A DNA stretch of 31,910 bases, from the NCBI GenBank assembly GCA_002347285.1, contig DDXW01000002.1:99062-130971 (forward strand). Reading direction: 5' to 3'. The DNA is from Rhodocyclaceae bacterium UBA2250. Its GTDB lineage: Bacteria; Pseudomonadota; Gammaproteobacteria; Burkholderiales; Rhodocyclaceae. Shown here in pieces: positions 9,848 to 17,167 of this stretch; the stretch's first letter is position 1; the number at the start of each line of letters is the position of its first letter. A program made the position numbers and the translations under genes. The notes under the pieces were generated by a model. That model did not search any database. It was not told where the DNA came from and was given only the letters and a program-made list of their open reading frames with translations.

Positions 9848-10861
9848 TCAGTCTCCTTTCGGGTTGGAAAGCAAAAGTCGGCGCTGGCGGGGCGGCGTGC
9901 GGGCCGGGTTGGAAAGCGCCAGGCTGGCCGCGACAGAAACGAGGAGGATGCTGGCGACGATCGACAGCGACCACTGGATCGGCACGTGGAACCAGGGCAT
10001 CGCCAGCATCTTGCCGCCGACGAAGACGAGCATGATGGCGAGGCCGTACTTGAGCAGGTGGAAGCGTTCGGCCATGTCGGCGAGCAGGAAGTAGAGCGCG
10101 CGCAGGCCCATGATGGCGAAGATGTTCGAGGTGAACACGATGAAGGGGTCGGTGGTCACCGCGAAGATGGCCGGGATGCTGTCCACCGCGAACACTAGGT
10201 CGCTGGCCTCGACGAGGGCGAGGACGAGGAACATCGGCGTCGCCCACAGCACGCCGTTCCGGCGGACGAAGAACTTCTCGCCGTGGAATTCCGGCGTGAT
10301 GCGCAGGTGCCCGCGCAGCCAGCGCAGCAGCGGGTTCTTCTCGAGGTCGGGCTCCGCCTCGGCGAAGACCAGCATCTTGATGCCGGTGACGACGAGGAAG
10401 GCGCCGAAGACGTAGAGGATCCAGGCGAACTGCTGCACCAGCCAGACGCCGGCGAGGATCATGCCGGCGCGCATGACGATGGCGCCGAGCACGCCGTAGA
10501 GCAGCACGCGGCGCTGCATCTCCGGCGGCACCGCGAAGTAGGTGAAGATCATGACGAAGACGAACATGTTGTCCACCGACAGCGATTGCTCGATCAGGTA
10601 GCCGGCGAGGAATTCCAGGGTCTTCGTGCGCGCCACCTCGGCGCCCTGGGTGTCGTGCAGGTACCACCAGAGCAGGCCGGCGAAGGCGAAGGCGAGGCCG
10701 ACCCAGACGGCGACCCAAGCGGCCGCTTCCCTGACATGCACGCGGTGCGCCTTGCGTCCGCCGAAGACGAACAGGTCGAGCGCCAGCATGGACAGCATGA
10801 AGGCGATGAAACCGGCCCACATCGGGCCGGTGGCGAAGCTGGCGACGGCGGTGTCGTTCAT
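9848..10861 (-). CDS. TerC/Alx-family membrane protein
   Basis: A 337-residue integral membrane protein with seven to nine predicted helices. It carries the two family signatures: EQSLSVDNMFVF (Glu91, Asp97) and VEASDLVFAVDSIPAIFAVT (Glu218, Asp221, Asp227), whose acidic residues are thought to bind metal in the membrane. The closest named relatives are E. coli Alx and other TerC proteins, linked to Mn2+ export, metal loading of exported proteins and tellurite resistance. I would call it Alx-like and not assert tellurite resistance. The start overlaps the hpf stop (ATGA), and the stop is one base before the yccA start. No yybP-ykoY (manganese) riboswitch, which commonly precedes alx, is possible directly upstream because hpf is there. 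Control is therefore probably through the hpf promoter. Confidence 0.9.
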   Translation of the reverse strand: MNDTAVASFATGPMWAGFIAFMLSMLALDLFVFGGRKAHRVHVREAAAWVAVWVGLAFAFAGLLWWYLHDTQGAEVARTKTLEFLAGYLIEQSLSVDNMFVFVMIFTYFAVPPEMQRRVLLYGVLGAIVMRAGMILAGVWLVQQFAWILYVFGAFLVVTGIKMLVFAEAEPDLEKNPLLRWLRGHLRITPEFHGEKFFVRRNGVLWATPMFLVLALVEASDLVFAVDSIPAIFAVTTDPFIVFTSNIFAIMGLRALYFLLADMAERFHLLKYGLAIMLVFVGGKMLAMPWFHVPIQWSLSIVASILLVSVAASLALSNPARTPPRQRRLLLSNPKGD

Positions 10862-11223
10862 GGACGCGCCCCCGGCTCATGTTCCTTATTCCTCGGGTTA
10901 GCGTTGCCTGCCGCGGCGAGACGGTGGCGCCGGGCGATGCGGCGGTCCAGGGTGCGTCCGGTACGCTCGGCGGCGCGGTCGATGGCGACGTAAAGGTCGG
11001 CCTGGGTATCGTCGATGGCGATGGCAGAGGCGCCCTTCAGGCGCACTTCGATGCCGCAGCGCTTGTCGACGCCGCCCCGCGGCCCATTGGCATCGGAGAG
11101 CCGCACCACGACGCGCGAGACCATGTCGCGGCCGTGATTCAAGGCATACGCCAGCCGCTTGACGATGTGGTCGCGCAAGCCTTCGGTCAGATCGAAGTCG
11201 TCGCTGTGGATCTGGATCTGCAT
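10858..11223 (-). CDS. HPF/RaiA-family ribosome hibernation factor
   Basis: A 121-residue protein with the S30AE (ribosome-associated inhibitor) fold pattern: an N-terminal MQIQIHSDDFDLTEGLRDHIVKRL, then SDANGPRGGVDKRCGIEVRL and DLYVAIDRAAERTGRTLDR. Family members bind the 30S decoding centre in resting cells and block translation. It is of the short class, with no C-terminal dimerisation domain, and ends in a charged, probably disordered tail. The ribosome site is strong (GGAGG about 8 bases before ATG). It is the first gene of a minus-strand unit with a TerC-family gene and yccA, joined by overlaps. It is not next to rpoN, where the usual proteobacterial hpf sits, so it may be a second, stress-specific copy. 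Confidence 0.88.
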   Translation of the reverse strand: MQIQIHSDDFDLTEGLRDHIVKRLAYALNHGRDMVSRVVVRLSDANGPRGGVDKRCGIEVRLKGASAIAIDDTQADLYVAIDRAAERTGRTLDRRIARRHRLAAAGNANPRNKEHEPGARP

Positions 11224-11258
11224 TTGATTTCCTCCATGGCCAACAAGTGGACGACTGG

Positions 11259-11287
11259 ATTATGGGGATTGCCTTTGTTCGATACAA
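11259..11287 (-). promoter_or_regulatory. Predicted sigma70-type promoter of hpf-terC-yccA
   Basis: Read on the minus strand, a -35-like TTGTAT (11287-11282) and a -10-like CATAAT (11264-11259, 5 of 6 to consensus) are separated by exactly 17 bases, ending about 36 bases before the hpf start. The -35 is weak, which fits dependence on an activator. The stretch is clearly richer in A/T than the flanking genes. Prediction by eye only. Confidence 0.45.
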
Positions 11288-11288
11288 A
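11274..11288. promoter_or_regulatory. Candidate LysR-type operator (T-N11-A palindrome)
   Basis: TTTGTTCGATACAAA is an inverted repeat (TTTGT/ACAAA, 5-base centre) and matches the generic LysR T-N11-A box. It lies in the 116-base divergent region between hpf and the NhaR-like gene and covers the -35 of the predicted hpf promoter. That placement would let the LysR protein control hpf, itself, or both. No binding evidence. Confidence 0.4.
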
Positions 11289-11339
11289 CAGATAATAATT
11301 GGCGCTATATTCGAGAAAAACGGATTAAGGAGCGACGCC

Positions 11340-12242
11340 ATGCTGAACTTCAAGCATCTGCACTACTTCGCCAGCATCGCCCGCGAGGGCGGCATCATCC
11401 GCGCGGCCGAGCGCCTGCATCTGGCGCCGCAGACCCTCTCGGGCCAGCTTTCGCAATTCGAGGAACGGCTCGGCGTGGCGCTCTTCAACCGAACCGGGCG
11501 GCGGATGGAGCTGACCCCGGCCGGGAAGCTGGCCTTGTCCTACGCCGAGGAAATTTTCCAGACCGGCGCCGAACTGGAGGAAATGCTGCGTCAGGGCGGC
11601 GAGGAGCGCTTCGTCACCTTCCGTGTCGGCATCTCCGACGTGGTGCCCAAGTTCGTCGCCCATCGCCTGCTTGCGCCGGTTCTGGATCAGCCGGAGGCGG
11701 TGCGGCTGGTCTGTCAGGAGGACCGGCTCGAACGTCTGCTGGCCGAGATGGCGATCCATCGACTCGACATGGTGCTGGCCGACCGGCCGATGCCGCCCGG
11801 GACGGAAATCAAGGGCTACAGCCACCCGCTGGGAGAATCGGCGGTCGCCTTCGTGGCCGCGCCGGCGCTTGCCAGGAAGTTGAAAGGCCGATTCCCCGGA
11901 AACCTGGAAGGCGAACCGCTGCTCCTGCCCGGCAAGGACAGCGCGTTGCACGGCGCCCTGCCGCGCTGGCTGGAACGACAGGGCATCCGCATGCGGATCG
12001 TCGGCGAGTTCGACGACAGCGCCCTGATGAAGGCGTTCGGAGAAGGGGGAGCCGGCGTGTTCATCGCCGCCACGGCCAGCCTGCCCGACATCGTGGCGCA
12101 CTACCGGGTCGAACAGATCGGGGCGACCGAGGAGATTCGCGAACGGTTCTTCCTGATTTCACCGGAACGGCGTCTGACGCATCCGGCGGCGCGCGCCGTC
12201 AGCGAACATGCCCGCGCCGGCCTGTTCGCCGCGGCAGGCTGA
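11340..12242 (+). CDS. nhaR: LysR-family transcriptional regulator, NhaR type
   Basis: A 300-residue regulator with an N-terminal winged helix-turn-helix (about residues 3-62) and a substrate-binding-like effector domain. The start MLNFKHLHYFASIAREGGIIRAAERLHLAPQ, with the PQTLSGQLSQFEERLG helix, matches the NhaR subgroup, not the commoner CysB/GltC types. In E. coli NhaR activates the Na+/H+ antiporter gene nhaA and pga genes in response to Na+. No nhaA is in this window, so the target here may be the divergent hpf-terC-yccA unit. The ATG at 11340 was chosen because AAGGAG sits 7 bases upstream and the conserved HTH starts at once after it. A possible -10 (TATATT, 11306-11311) precedes it. 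Family is secure; function is inferred. Confidence 0.85.
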   Translation: MLNFKHLHYFASIAREGGIIRAAERLHLAPQTLSGQLSQFEERLGVALFNRTGRRMELTPAGKLALSYAEEIFQTGAELEEMLRQGGEERFVTFRVGISDVVPKFVAHRLLAPVLDQPEAVRLVCQEDRLERLLAEMAIHRLDMVLADRPMPPGTEIKGYSHPLGESAVAFVAAPALARKLKGRFPGNLEGEPLLLPGKDSALHGALPRWLERQGIRMRIVGEFDDSALMKAFGEGGAGVFIAATASLPDIVAHYRVEQIGATEEIRERFFLISPERRLTHPAARAVSEHARAGLFAAAG

Positions 12243-13119
12243 GTTAAGCCTTCAGATATCCCGTCGGTTACGGCGCGTACTGGCCGTCACCGTCATTCCC
12301 ACTCACTCATCAACGAGAAGCTCAACATCTTGATTTCTCGCGCCTTTTCTTGACTGAATTTGCCGGATACCGCCAATAATACCATTATAAATCAACCTCT
12401 TGCCGTTGCCTGCTGCTGCCAGACTTTGCCAGGCGCTCGCCTGCAAATGCTATTTGAATACTGAGGGCCAGCGCTGCACCTACGCTCCCGTGAAGCGTTC
12501 GGCCAGCTCTTGGGCCTGCGCCGAGAACTTGCCAGGATTCTGCGCTGCAAGTTGCTCCAAGTTCCGAAGCTTCGATCCATACACGCTGCTTTCCAGCGAC
12601 TACGATCCGGGGCCGTGCCAGTCCCTCGCCGACAACCCCAACTGCTCGATCGCCCAGAGCCAATGCGTCTCGACGACGCCGTCCTCGCCGTTGCCGCCGG
12701 GCATCGATCCGTCGCAGGTTGCACCCGATGGCTGCTACCAGAAGCAAGACACCTATGCCTGCTCCCGGCGCTGCGTTTCCACGATCTCACCCCGGTCGCC
12801 CCTTTCGAGATCTGGTTCGCCATTCCCAACAAGGCCTGGCACCCCGCGAGGAGGCCATAGCCGAGTCTATGGCCGTGGATTGGCGCCGGGCGCAGGCAGG
12901 CGCGCAGCGCCGCCTAATGGACAATCTGGGTTCAAGTAGCGCAACAAGATCGGGATCGATGTCGCCCAGGCGAGCTTCGGCTCGGCCGAGATTCCGCACG
13001 TCGAGGCGGCATTCCGGGCAGCGGTGCGGTGGAACCGGACGGCGCCATGACGATGCGGTTTCTCAGGGACCGATCGCCCAGAGTCGTCGGGGTGGACAAA
13101 ATCGCATTGGCCATTTTTT
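12243..13119. other. Gene-poor scar region with gene fragments
   Basis: About 880 bases lie between the nhaR-like gene and the glucan phosphorylase, with no intact gene I can support. The first ~160 bases are unusually A/T-rich for this window. They include a possible promoter-like TTGACT (12350-12355) with AATAAT 19 bases on, a poor spacing. Next is a Cys-rich TraN-like fragment (about 12400-12780). Then come short unassigned open pieces in changing frames, for example one near 12938-13051 with IGIDVAQASF that ends in a stop. The start of an Old Yellow Enzyme gene lies on the minus strand (13123 downward). Mixed base composition, frame changes and fragments of unrelated families indicate decay after insertion or deletion. 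Confidence 0.6.
12400..12780 (+). pseudogene. TraN-like conjugation protein fragment (Cys-rich)
   Basis: This open frame has Cys spacing and blocks that recall the mating-pair stabilisation protein TraN of F-type conjugation systems: a Cys-rich start (CKCYLN, SSWACAENLPGFC), then PGPCQSLADNPNCSIAQSQC and DGCYQKQDTYAC. TraN is a large outer-membrane protein, usually 600 residues or more, so only a fragment is present. There is no signal peptide or convincing start, and past about 12780 the frame drifts into low-quality sequence. I read it as a relic of an integrated conjugative element or plasmid. Similarity is from memory of the family pattern, so this is a tentative call; a Cys-rich hypothetical protein is the alternative. 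Confidence 0.35.
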
Positions 13120-13123
13120 TCAT
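12932..13123 (-). pseudogene. Truncated Old Yellow Enzyme (NADH:flavin oxidoreductase) gene start
   Basis: The minus-strand frame starts with an ATG that overlaps the stop of the glucan phosphorylase (ATGA). It reads MANAILSTPTTLGDRSL then RNRIVMAP, the N-terminal strand and FMN-binding start of Old Yellow Enzyme family proteins, which are normally about 360 residues. After MAP (near base 13050) the match stops and the frame runs through unrelated, Arg/Ser/Pro-rich sequence to a stop at 12932, leaving a 63-residue chimera. The family reduces activated alkenes and quinones with NAD(P)H and FMN. That would suit the neighbouring quinone-stress genes, so the intact gene was probably the operon's last member. 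Confidence 0.6.
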
Positions 13124-14838
13124 TTGAAATAGGCCTTGGCGATGTACTGGCTGAGCATGCGTTCGGTGTTGAAAAAAGAGCCGTTGAGCGCGATGGCGTT
13201 GCGCATCACCCCCGCATAGCGTTCCGCTTCGTGATTAAACATCGGCAGGATGATCGTCTCGAGCTTGTTGTAGAGGGACTGGGCATCCGCCGAGCGCCGG
13301 TCGTGGATTTCCGTGCCGCCGTCCTGGCCGATGGCCCAGCCGGTCACCCCTTCGATGCATCCTTCGACCCACCAGCCATCCAGCACGCTGAGGGAAGGCA
13401 CGCCGTTGAGGGCGGCCTTCATGCCGCTGGTGCCGGATGCTTCGAGCGGCGGCTGCGGCGTGTTGAGCCAGAGGTCCACGCCCGCGACCAGGCTCTTGGC
13501 CAGGTCGATGCCGTAGTCTTCGAGATACGCGATCTTGATCTTGCCTTTCAGCGCCTCTTTGAGCTGGAAGATGCGCCGGATGATGTCCTTGCCGGGCTGG
13601 TCGTGCGGGTGGGCCTTGCCGGCGTAGACGATCTGGAAGGCGCCCGACCTCGTGGCGATGTCCGCGAGCCTTGCAGCGTCCTGGAGCAGCAGGTCGGCGC
13701 GCTTGTAGGCGGTGACGCGCCGGGCAAAACCGAGGGTGAAGACCTCGGGGTCCATGTCGACGTGCCGGGCGTGGTTCACGCGTTCGATCAGCTCGCGCTT
13801 CGCCTCGCCATGGGCCTGCCAGATCTCCCGGATGGGCAGGCTCAAGGCGTAGCGCAGGCTGGTATTGTCCTCGCGCCAGCCCGGGATGCGCCGGTCGAAG
13901 AGCGCGGCCATGGGCGGCGATGCCCAGGTGGCGGCGTGCACGCCGTTGGTGACGGAATCGATCTCGTATTCCTGGAGCATCTTCTGGGTCACCTTGCCGT
14001 GCCGCTTGGCCACCCCGTTGATGTAGTGGCTGTTGTCCGCGGCGAGCGTGGTCATGTCCAGCACGCCGTCGGGACAAATCTCCTTTTCGCATTCGGCGAA
14101 GGCGCCACCGTAGTCGGTGAGGACGCGGCGCACCCCATCCAGAGGGAATCGGTCGTGGCCGGCCGGCACGGGGGTGTGGGTGGTGAACACGCACAGGGGC
14201 TTGATCAGATGCATGAGCTCCGGCGTCACGACCTGGCGGATCGGTTCATAAGCCAGATCCCATGCCTGGCGCGCCAGCTCATGGGCGAGTTCCAGGGTGA
14301 GCAGGGCGGCATGGCCTTCGTTCATGTGGTAGCGCTGGATGTCGCGGTAGCCCAAGGCGCGCAGCATCCTCACGCCGCCGATGCCCAGGACGATCTCCTG
14401 GCACAGGCGGTAATGCGCGTCCCCGCCATAGAGTTCGTCCGTCAGCGCCTGGTCCCAGGCCGAGTTTTCCGGCAGCGCGGCGTCCAGGAAATAAACCGGC
14501 ACGACATGGCCGTTGACGCCCTGCACCTCGCGCTTCCAGGCCCGCAGGGCGACGGCGCGCCCCTCGATCTCCACCGTGCAGCGCGGCGCCATCTCCTGCA
14601 ACAGATCGGCCACCGGCCAGGAAGCGGGCGCTTCGGTCTGGGCGCCGCAGGCATCGAGTTTTTGGCGGAAGTAGCCCTTGCGGTAAAGCAGGCTCACCGC
14701 GATCATGGGGATGTCCATGTCCGCCGCGGATCGCACTGTGTCCCCTGCCAGGATGCCCAAGCCGCCGGCATAGGTCGGCAGGGCCTCCTCCAGTCCGATC
14801 TCCATTGTGAAATAGGCGACGTTCGCTTTGCCGTCCAT
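13120..14838 (-). CDS. glgP: Alpha-glucan (glycogen/maltodextrin) phosphorylase, short type
   Basis: A GT35 phosphorylase of about 572 residues, which uses pyridoxal phosphate to split glycogen or maltodextrin with phosphate, giving glucose-1-phosphate. It belongs to the shorter alpha-glucan phosphorylase group, well below the ~830 residues of classical GlgP. Visible blocks are ENALPTYAGGLG-like near the start (reading EEALPTYAGGLGILAGD), HMNEGHAAL, TTHTPVPAGHD, VTNGVHAATW, FARRVTAYKRADLL and PLEASGTSGMKAALNG. The Lys of GMKAALNG (codon 13417-13419) is the expected pyridoxal phosphate site. Two starts are possible, 14844 and 14838. I chose 14838 because GAGG is 8 bases upstream of it but only 2 bases from the first. 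It follows wrbA by ~40 bases and overlaps the truncated OYE start. It could supply glucose-1-phosphate from the glucans handled by the tre/malQ operon. Confidence 0.93.
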   Translation of the reverse strand: MDGKANVAYFTMEIGLEEALPTYAGGLGILAGDTVRSAADMDIPMIAVSLLYRKGYFRQKLDACGAQTEAPASWPVADLLQEMAPRCTVEIEGRAVALRAWKREVQGVNGHVVPVYFLDAALPENSAWDQALTDELYGGDAHYRLCQEIVLGIGGVRMLRALGYRDIQRYHMNEGHAALLTLELAHELARQAWDLAYEPIRQVVTPELMHLIKPLCVFTTHTPVPAGHDRFPLDGVRRVLTDYGGAFAECEKEICPDGVLDMTTLAADNSHYINGVAKRHGKVTQKMLQEYEIDSVTNGVHAATWASPPMAALFDRRIPGWREDNTSLRYALSLPIREIWQAHGEAKRELIERVNHARHVDMDPEVFTLGFARRVTAYKRADLLLQDAARLADIATRSGAFQIVYAGKAHPHDQPGKDIIRRIFQLKEALKGKIKIAYLEDYGIDLAKSLVAGVDLWLNTPQPPLEASGTSGMKAALNGVPSLSVLDGWWVEGCIEGVTGWAIGQDGGTEIHDRRSADAQSLYNKLETIILPMFNHEAERYAGVMRNAIALNGSFFNTERMLSQYIAKAYFK

Positions 14839-14880
14839 GGTCATGGCCTCTTGAAAAAGCGGGGGCGCGGCGCCGGACGG

Positions 14881-15486
14881 TCAGCGCGCCGCCAGGCGTC
14901 TTGCGATTTCCGCGACATGCCGGCCCTGGAAGCGCGCGATGCCGAGCTCGTTGGCCGAGGGCATGCGGCTGCCGTCGCCGCCGGTGATTGTGCCGGCGCC
15001 GTAGGGCGAACCGCCAGTGAGCTCGTCGGTGCGCGTCTGCTCGCGGCAGGAATAGGGGACGCCGACGATCACCATGCCATGGTGCAGAAGCGTGGTATGG
15101 AAGGAGAGGATGGTGCTCTCCTGTCCGCCATGCTGGGTGGCGCTGGAAGCGAAGACGCTGCCGACCTTGCCGATCAGCCCGCCGTCCGCCCACAGCTTGC
15201 CCGTCTGGTCGAGGAAGTTGCGCATCTGCGCGGTCATGTTGCCGAACCGGGTCGGCGTGCCGAAGATGATCGCATCATAATCGACGAGTTCCTCCACGTC
15301 GGCGACCGGCGCGGGCTGGTCGAGCTTCACGCCGATGGCCCTGGCCTTGTCTTCCGGGATGGTCTCGGGGACCCGCTTGATGACGGACTCGGTGCCCGCC
15401 GCTTCGCGCGCGCCTTCGGCCACGGCCTGCGCCATCGCCTCGATATGCCCGTACATGCTGTAGTAGAGAACGAGAATCCTGGTCAT
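14881..15486 (-). CDS. wrbA: NAD(P)H:quinone oxidoreductase WrbA
   Basis: A 201-residue flavodoxin-fold protein, close to the 198 residues of E. coli WrbA. The N-terminal strand and phosphate loop (ILVLYYSMYGHIEAMA), the GTPTRFGNMTAQMRNFLDQTG loop and the SSATQHGGQESTI insertion that defines the WrbA type are all present. It binds FMN and reduces quinones by two electrons, avoiding semiquinone radicals, in the cytosol. The start at 15486 has AAGGAG 6 bases upstream; a longer in-frame extension to 15558 lacks support. It lies downstream of gstA by ~120 bases and upstream of glgP by ~40 bases on the same strand, so it may have its own promoter but probably shares a transcript with glgP. Confidence 0.95.
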   Translation of the reverse strand: MTRILVLYYSMYGHIEAMAQAVAEGAREAAGTESVIKRVPETIPEDKARAIGVKLDQPAPVADVEELVDYDAIIFGTPTRFGNMTAQMRNFLDQTGKLWADGGLIGKVGSVFASSATQHGGQESTILSFHTTLLHHGMVIVGVPYSCREQTRTDELTGGSPYGAGTITGGDGSRMPSANELGIARFQGRHVAEIARRLAAR

Positions 15487-15588
15487 GTCTGACTCCTTCG
15501 TCGGTCTGGATCGATCACGCCCGTGCGGCCGGGGGCGTTCCATGGGGCCTGCCGGCAACGGGGACCGGCGCGCGCCGGCCCTCCTCGG

Positions 15589-15620
15589 CCCCTCAGCCCC
15601 TCAGCCCCTCAGCCCGTCAG
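15589..15620. repeat. 8-bp tandem repeat (CCCCTCAG), four copies
   Basis: Three exact copies of CCCCTCAG and a fourth with one change (CCCGTCAG) run head to tail across the 3' end of gstA. On the minus strand each unit carries TGA. The 8-base period shifts frame, so gain or loss of a unit would alter the last codons and the stop used by gstA. It may be a slippage-prone tract. Confidence 0.85.
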
Positions 15621-16217
15621 CCCTTCCGCCTCCAGCGCGGCCTGCACCGCCGGGCGCGCGGCCGTGCGCTCCAGATAGGCGGTGAGCGGTGGCCAGGGCA
15701 AAAGCTCGAGGCCGACGTATTTGCCCCAGCCCAGCACGGTAAAAAGATAGGCATCCGCCACCGTGAAGTCCTCGCCCATGAGGTAACTCTTGCCCGCGAG
15801 CTGCCCGCTCGTGTAGTCGAGGCGACTGGCGAGCTGGGATCGGACGATGTCCTTCCAGGCATCCGGCGTCTGGGGGTTGAACAAGACGCCGAATGCCTTG
15901 TGCAATTCGGTGGAAATGAAATTCAGCCACTGCATGAGGCGATAGCGTTCGAACGTGCCCGCCGGCGGGGCGAGGCGCTTTTCCGGCACGCGGTCGGCCA
16001 GATACTGGACGATGGCCGGGCCTTCGGTCAGCACCCGGCCGTCGTCGAGCGCCAGGGCTGGCACGTAGCCATTGGGGTTGACGGTCCTGTAATCGGCGCC
16101 GGTCTCGGTCTTGCCGGTGGCGAGATCGACCCGCTCCATGGTGAAGGCAAGGCCGCCCTCCCGCAGCACGATGTGGGGGGACAGCGAACAGGCGCCAGGG
16201 CTGAAATAGAGCTTCAT
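15609..16217 (-). CDS. gstA: Glutathione S-transferase (beta class, GstA)
   Basis: A 202-residue protein that closely follows E. coli GstA (201 residues). The N-terminal thioredoxin-like domain has MKLYFSPGACSLSPHIVLRE with the beta-class Cys10, and NPNGYVPAL and LTEGPAIVQYLAD form the glutathione site. The helical domain has WLNFISTELHKAF with His106, which in the E. coli enzyme sits near the sulfur, and GEDFTVADAYLF as the folding motif. It conjugates glutathione to electrophiles in the cytosol. GAGGAG lies 6 bases before the ATG. The ygiD-like gene is 41 bases upstream on the same strand, so the two are probably co-transcribed. The stop lies in an 8-bp tandem repeat. Confidence 0.94.
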   Translation of the reverse strand: MKLYFSPGACSLSPHIVLREGGLAFTMERVDLATGKTETGADYRTVNPNGYVPALALDDGRVLTEGPAIVQYLADRVPEKRLAPPAGTFERYRLMQWLNFISTELHKAFGVLFNPQTPDAWKDIVRSQLASRLDYTSGQLAGKSYLMGEDFTVADAYLFTVLGWGKYVGLELLPWPPLTAYLERTAARPAVQAALEAEGLTG

Positions 16218-16258
16218 GTTGTTCTCCTCGTTGGGTGGATGGACGATCGGTGGACTCC

Positions 16259-17086
16259 TCAACCGAACCGGAAGGCGCTTTGGAGAGCGACCAGGATGCG
16301 GTCTTCGAAGACTTTCACGCCGCGGTCGAGGCCGGCGGCGCCGGCGACCACATGCAGCGGCATCAGGTGCTCCTCGCGTGGCGCGGCCTCGCGGGCGCCG
16401 GGGGCGCGGTCCCATTCGGACAAACGGCGCTCGCGCTCGGCGGGATCGGGGTGGGCGACGGCTTCGCTCAGCCAGGCGTCGAAGTCGAGACCCTGCGCAG
16501 ACATCTCCTGCCCGGCCATGGCGCGCCGCATCACACTCATGTTGTGGTAGGTGTTGCCCGAGCCGACGATGAGCACGCCTTCATCGCGCAAGGGCGCCAA
16601 GGCGCGTCCCGCCGCCAGATGGGCCGCAGGGTCGAGATCGGCGCGCAGACTCAGCTGCGCGCAGGGAATGTCGGCGGCGGGAAAGGCCAGCAGCAGCGGC
16701 ACGAACACGCCATGATCGAAGCCGCGCCGGGCGTCGAAGCCGCACGCCAGACCGGCCGCCGCCAGGCGTCGCGCCACCTCTTCGGCCAGGTCCGGCGCGC
16801 CCGGCGCGGGCCAGGCCAGTTCGTAGGTATGCGGCGGAAAGCCGTGGTAGTCGAACAGCAACGGCGGCGCGGCCTGGCGCTGCGCCGTGAACTGCGGCGC
16901 CTCCCAGTGCGCCGAGATCACCAGCAGGGCGCGCGGCCGCTCGGGCAGCGTGGCCGGCAGCGCCTCCAGAAACCCGCGCAGCCGATTCCAGGCGTCGGGC
17001 GGGATCCAGTCCATGAAGAAACAGGGCCCGCCGCCGTGCGGGAGGAACAGTGCGGGCTGGCGCATCGAGGACAACGAGGCGTTCAT
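16259..17086 (-). CDS. ygiD: Class III extradiol dioxygenase, DODA/YgiD family
   Basis: A 275-residue protein of the LigB-like 4,5-DOPA dioxygenase group. The metal and catalytic His residues are in their expected blocks: LPHGGGP (His17), VISAHWE (His60), GSGNTYHN (His181) and PREEHLMPLH (His240), with FDHGVFVPL (His125) as a further active-site residue. E. coli YgiD opens the ring of DOPA-like catechols; the natural substrate here is unknown, and any small catechol is possible. No strong ribosome site precedes the ATG at 17086. A second Met at 17065 is an alternative that still keeps the PHGGGP block. It is the first gene of the minus-strand series ygiD-gstA-wrbA-glgP and is divergent from an HxlR regulator. 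Confidence 0.9.
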   Translation of the reverse strand: MNASLSSMRQPALFLPHGGGPCFFMDWIPPDAWNRLRGFLEALPATLPERPRALLVISAHWEAPQFTAQRQAAPPLLFDYHGFPPHTYELAWPAPGAPDLAEEVARRLAAAGLACGFDARRGFDHGVFVPLLLAFPAADIPCAQLSLRADLDPAAHLAAGRALAPLRDEGVLIVGSGNTYHNMSVMRRAMAGQEMSAQGLDFDAWLSEAVAHPDPAERERRLSEWDRAPGAREAAPREEHLMPLHVVAGAAGLDRGVKVFEDRILVALQSAFRFG

Positions 17087-17167
17087 TTGCGCTCATGTCT
17101 GCCGCACTCCAGCAGGTATCGCCGGGAAAGCCAGGCTCGCTGGCGGTGCGCAATCATGGTCAACTCC

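Noticed and set aside
10862..11223. A manganese (yybP-ykoY) riboswitch before the Alx-like gene
   Set aside because: The upstream space is fully occupied by the hpf coding sequence, and the characteristic loops are not seen in the hpf leader.
12938..13051. IGIDVAQASF block that recalled an IS110-type transposase start
   Set aside because: The piece is preceded by an in-frame TAG and lasts under 40 codons, without the DEDD or serine motifs. No inverted repeats or full transposase are present.
15565..15578. Perfect 14-bp palindrome CCGGCGCGCGCCGG as a terminator
   Set aside because: No loop and no T-tract; at this GC content such palindromes arise readily.
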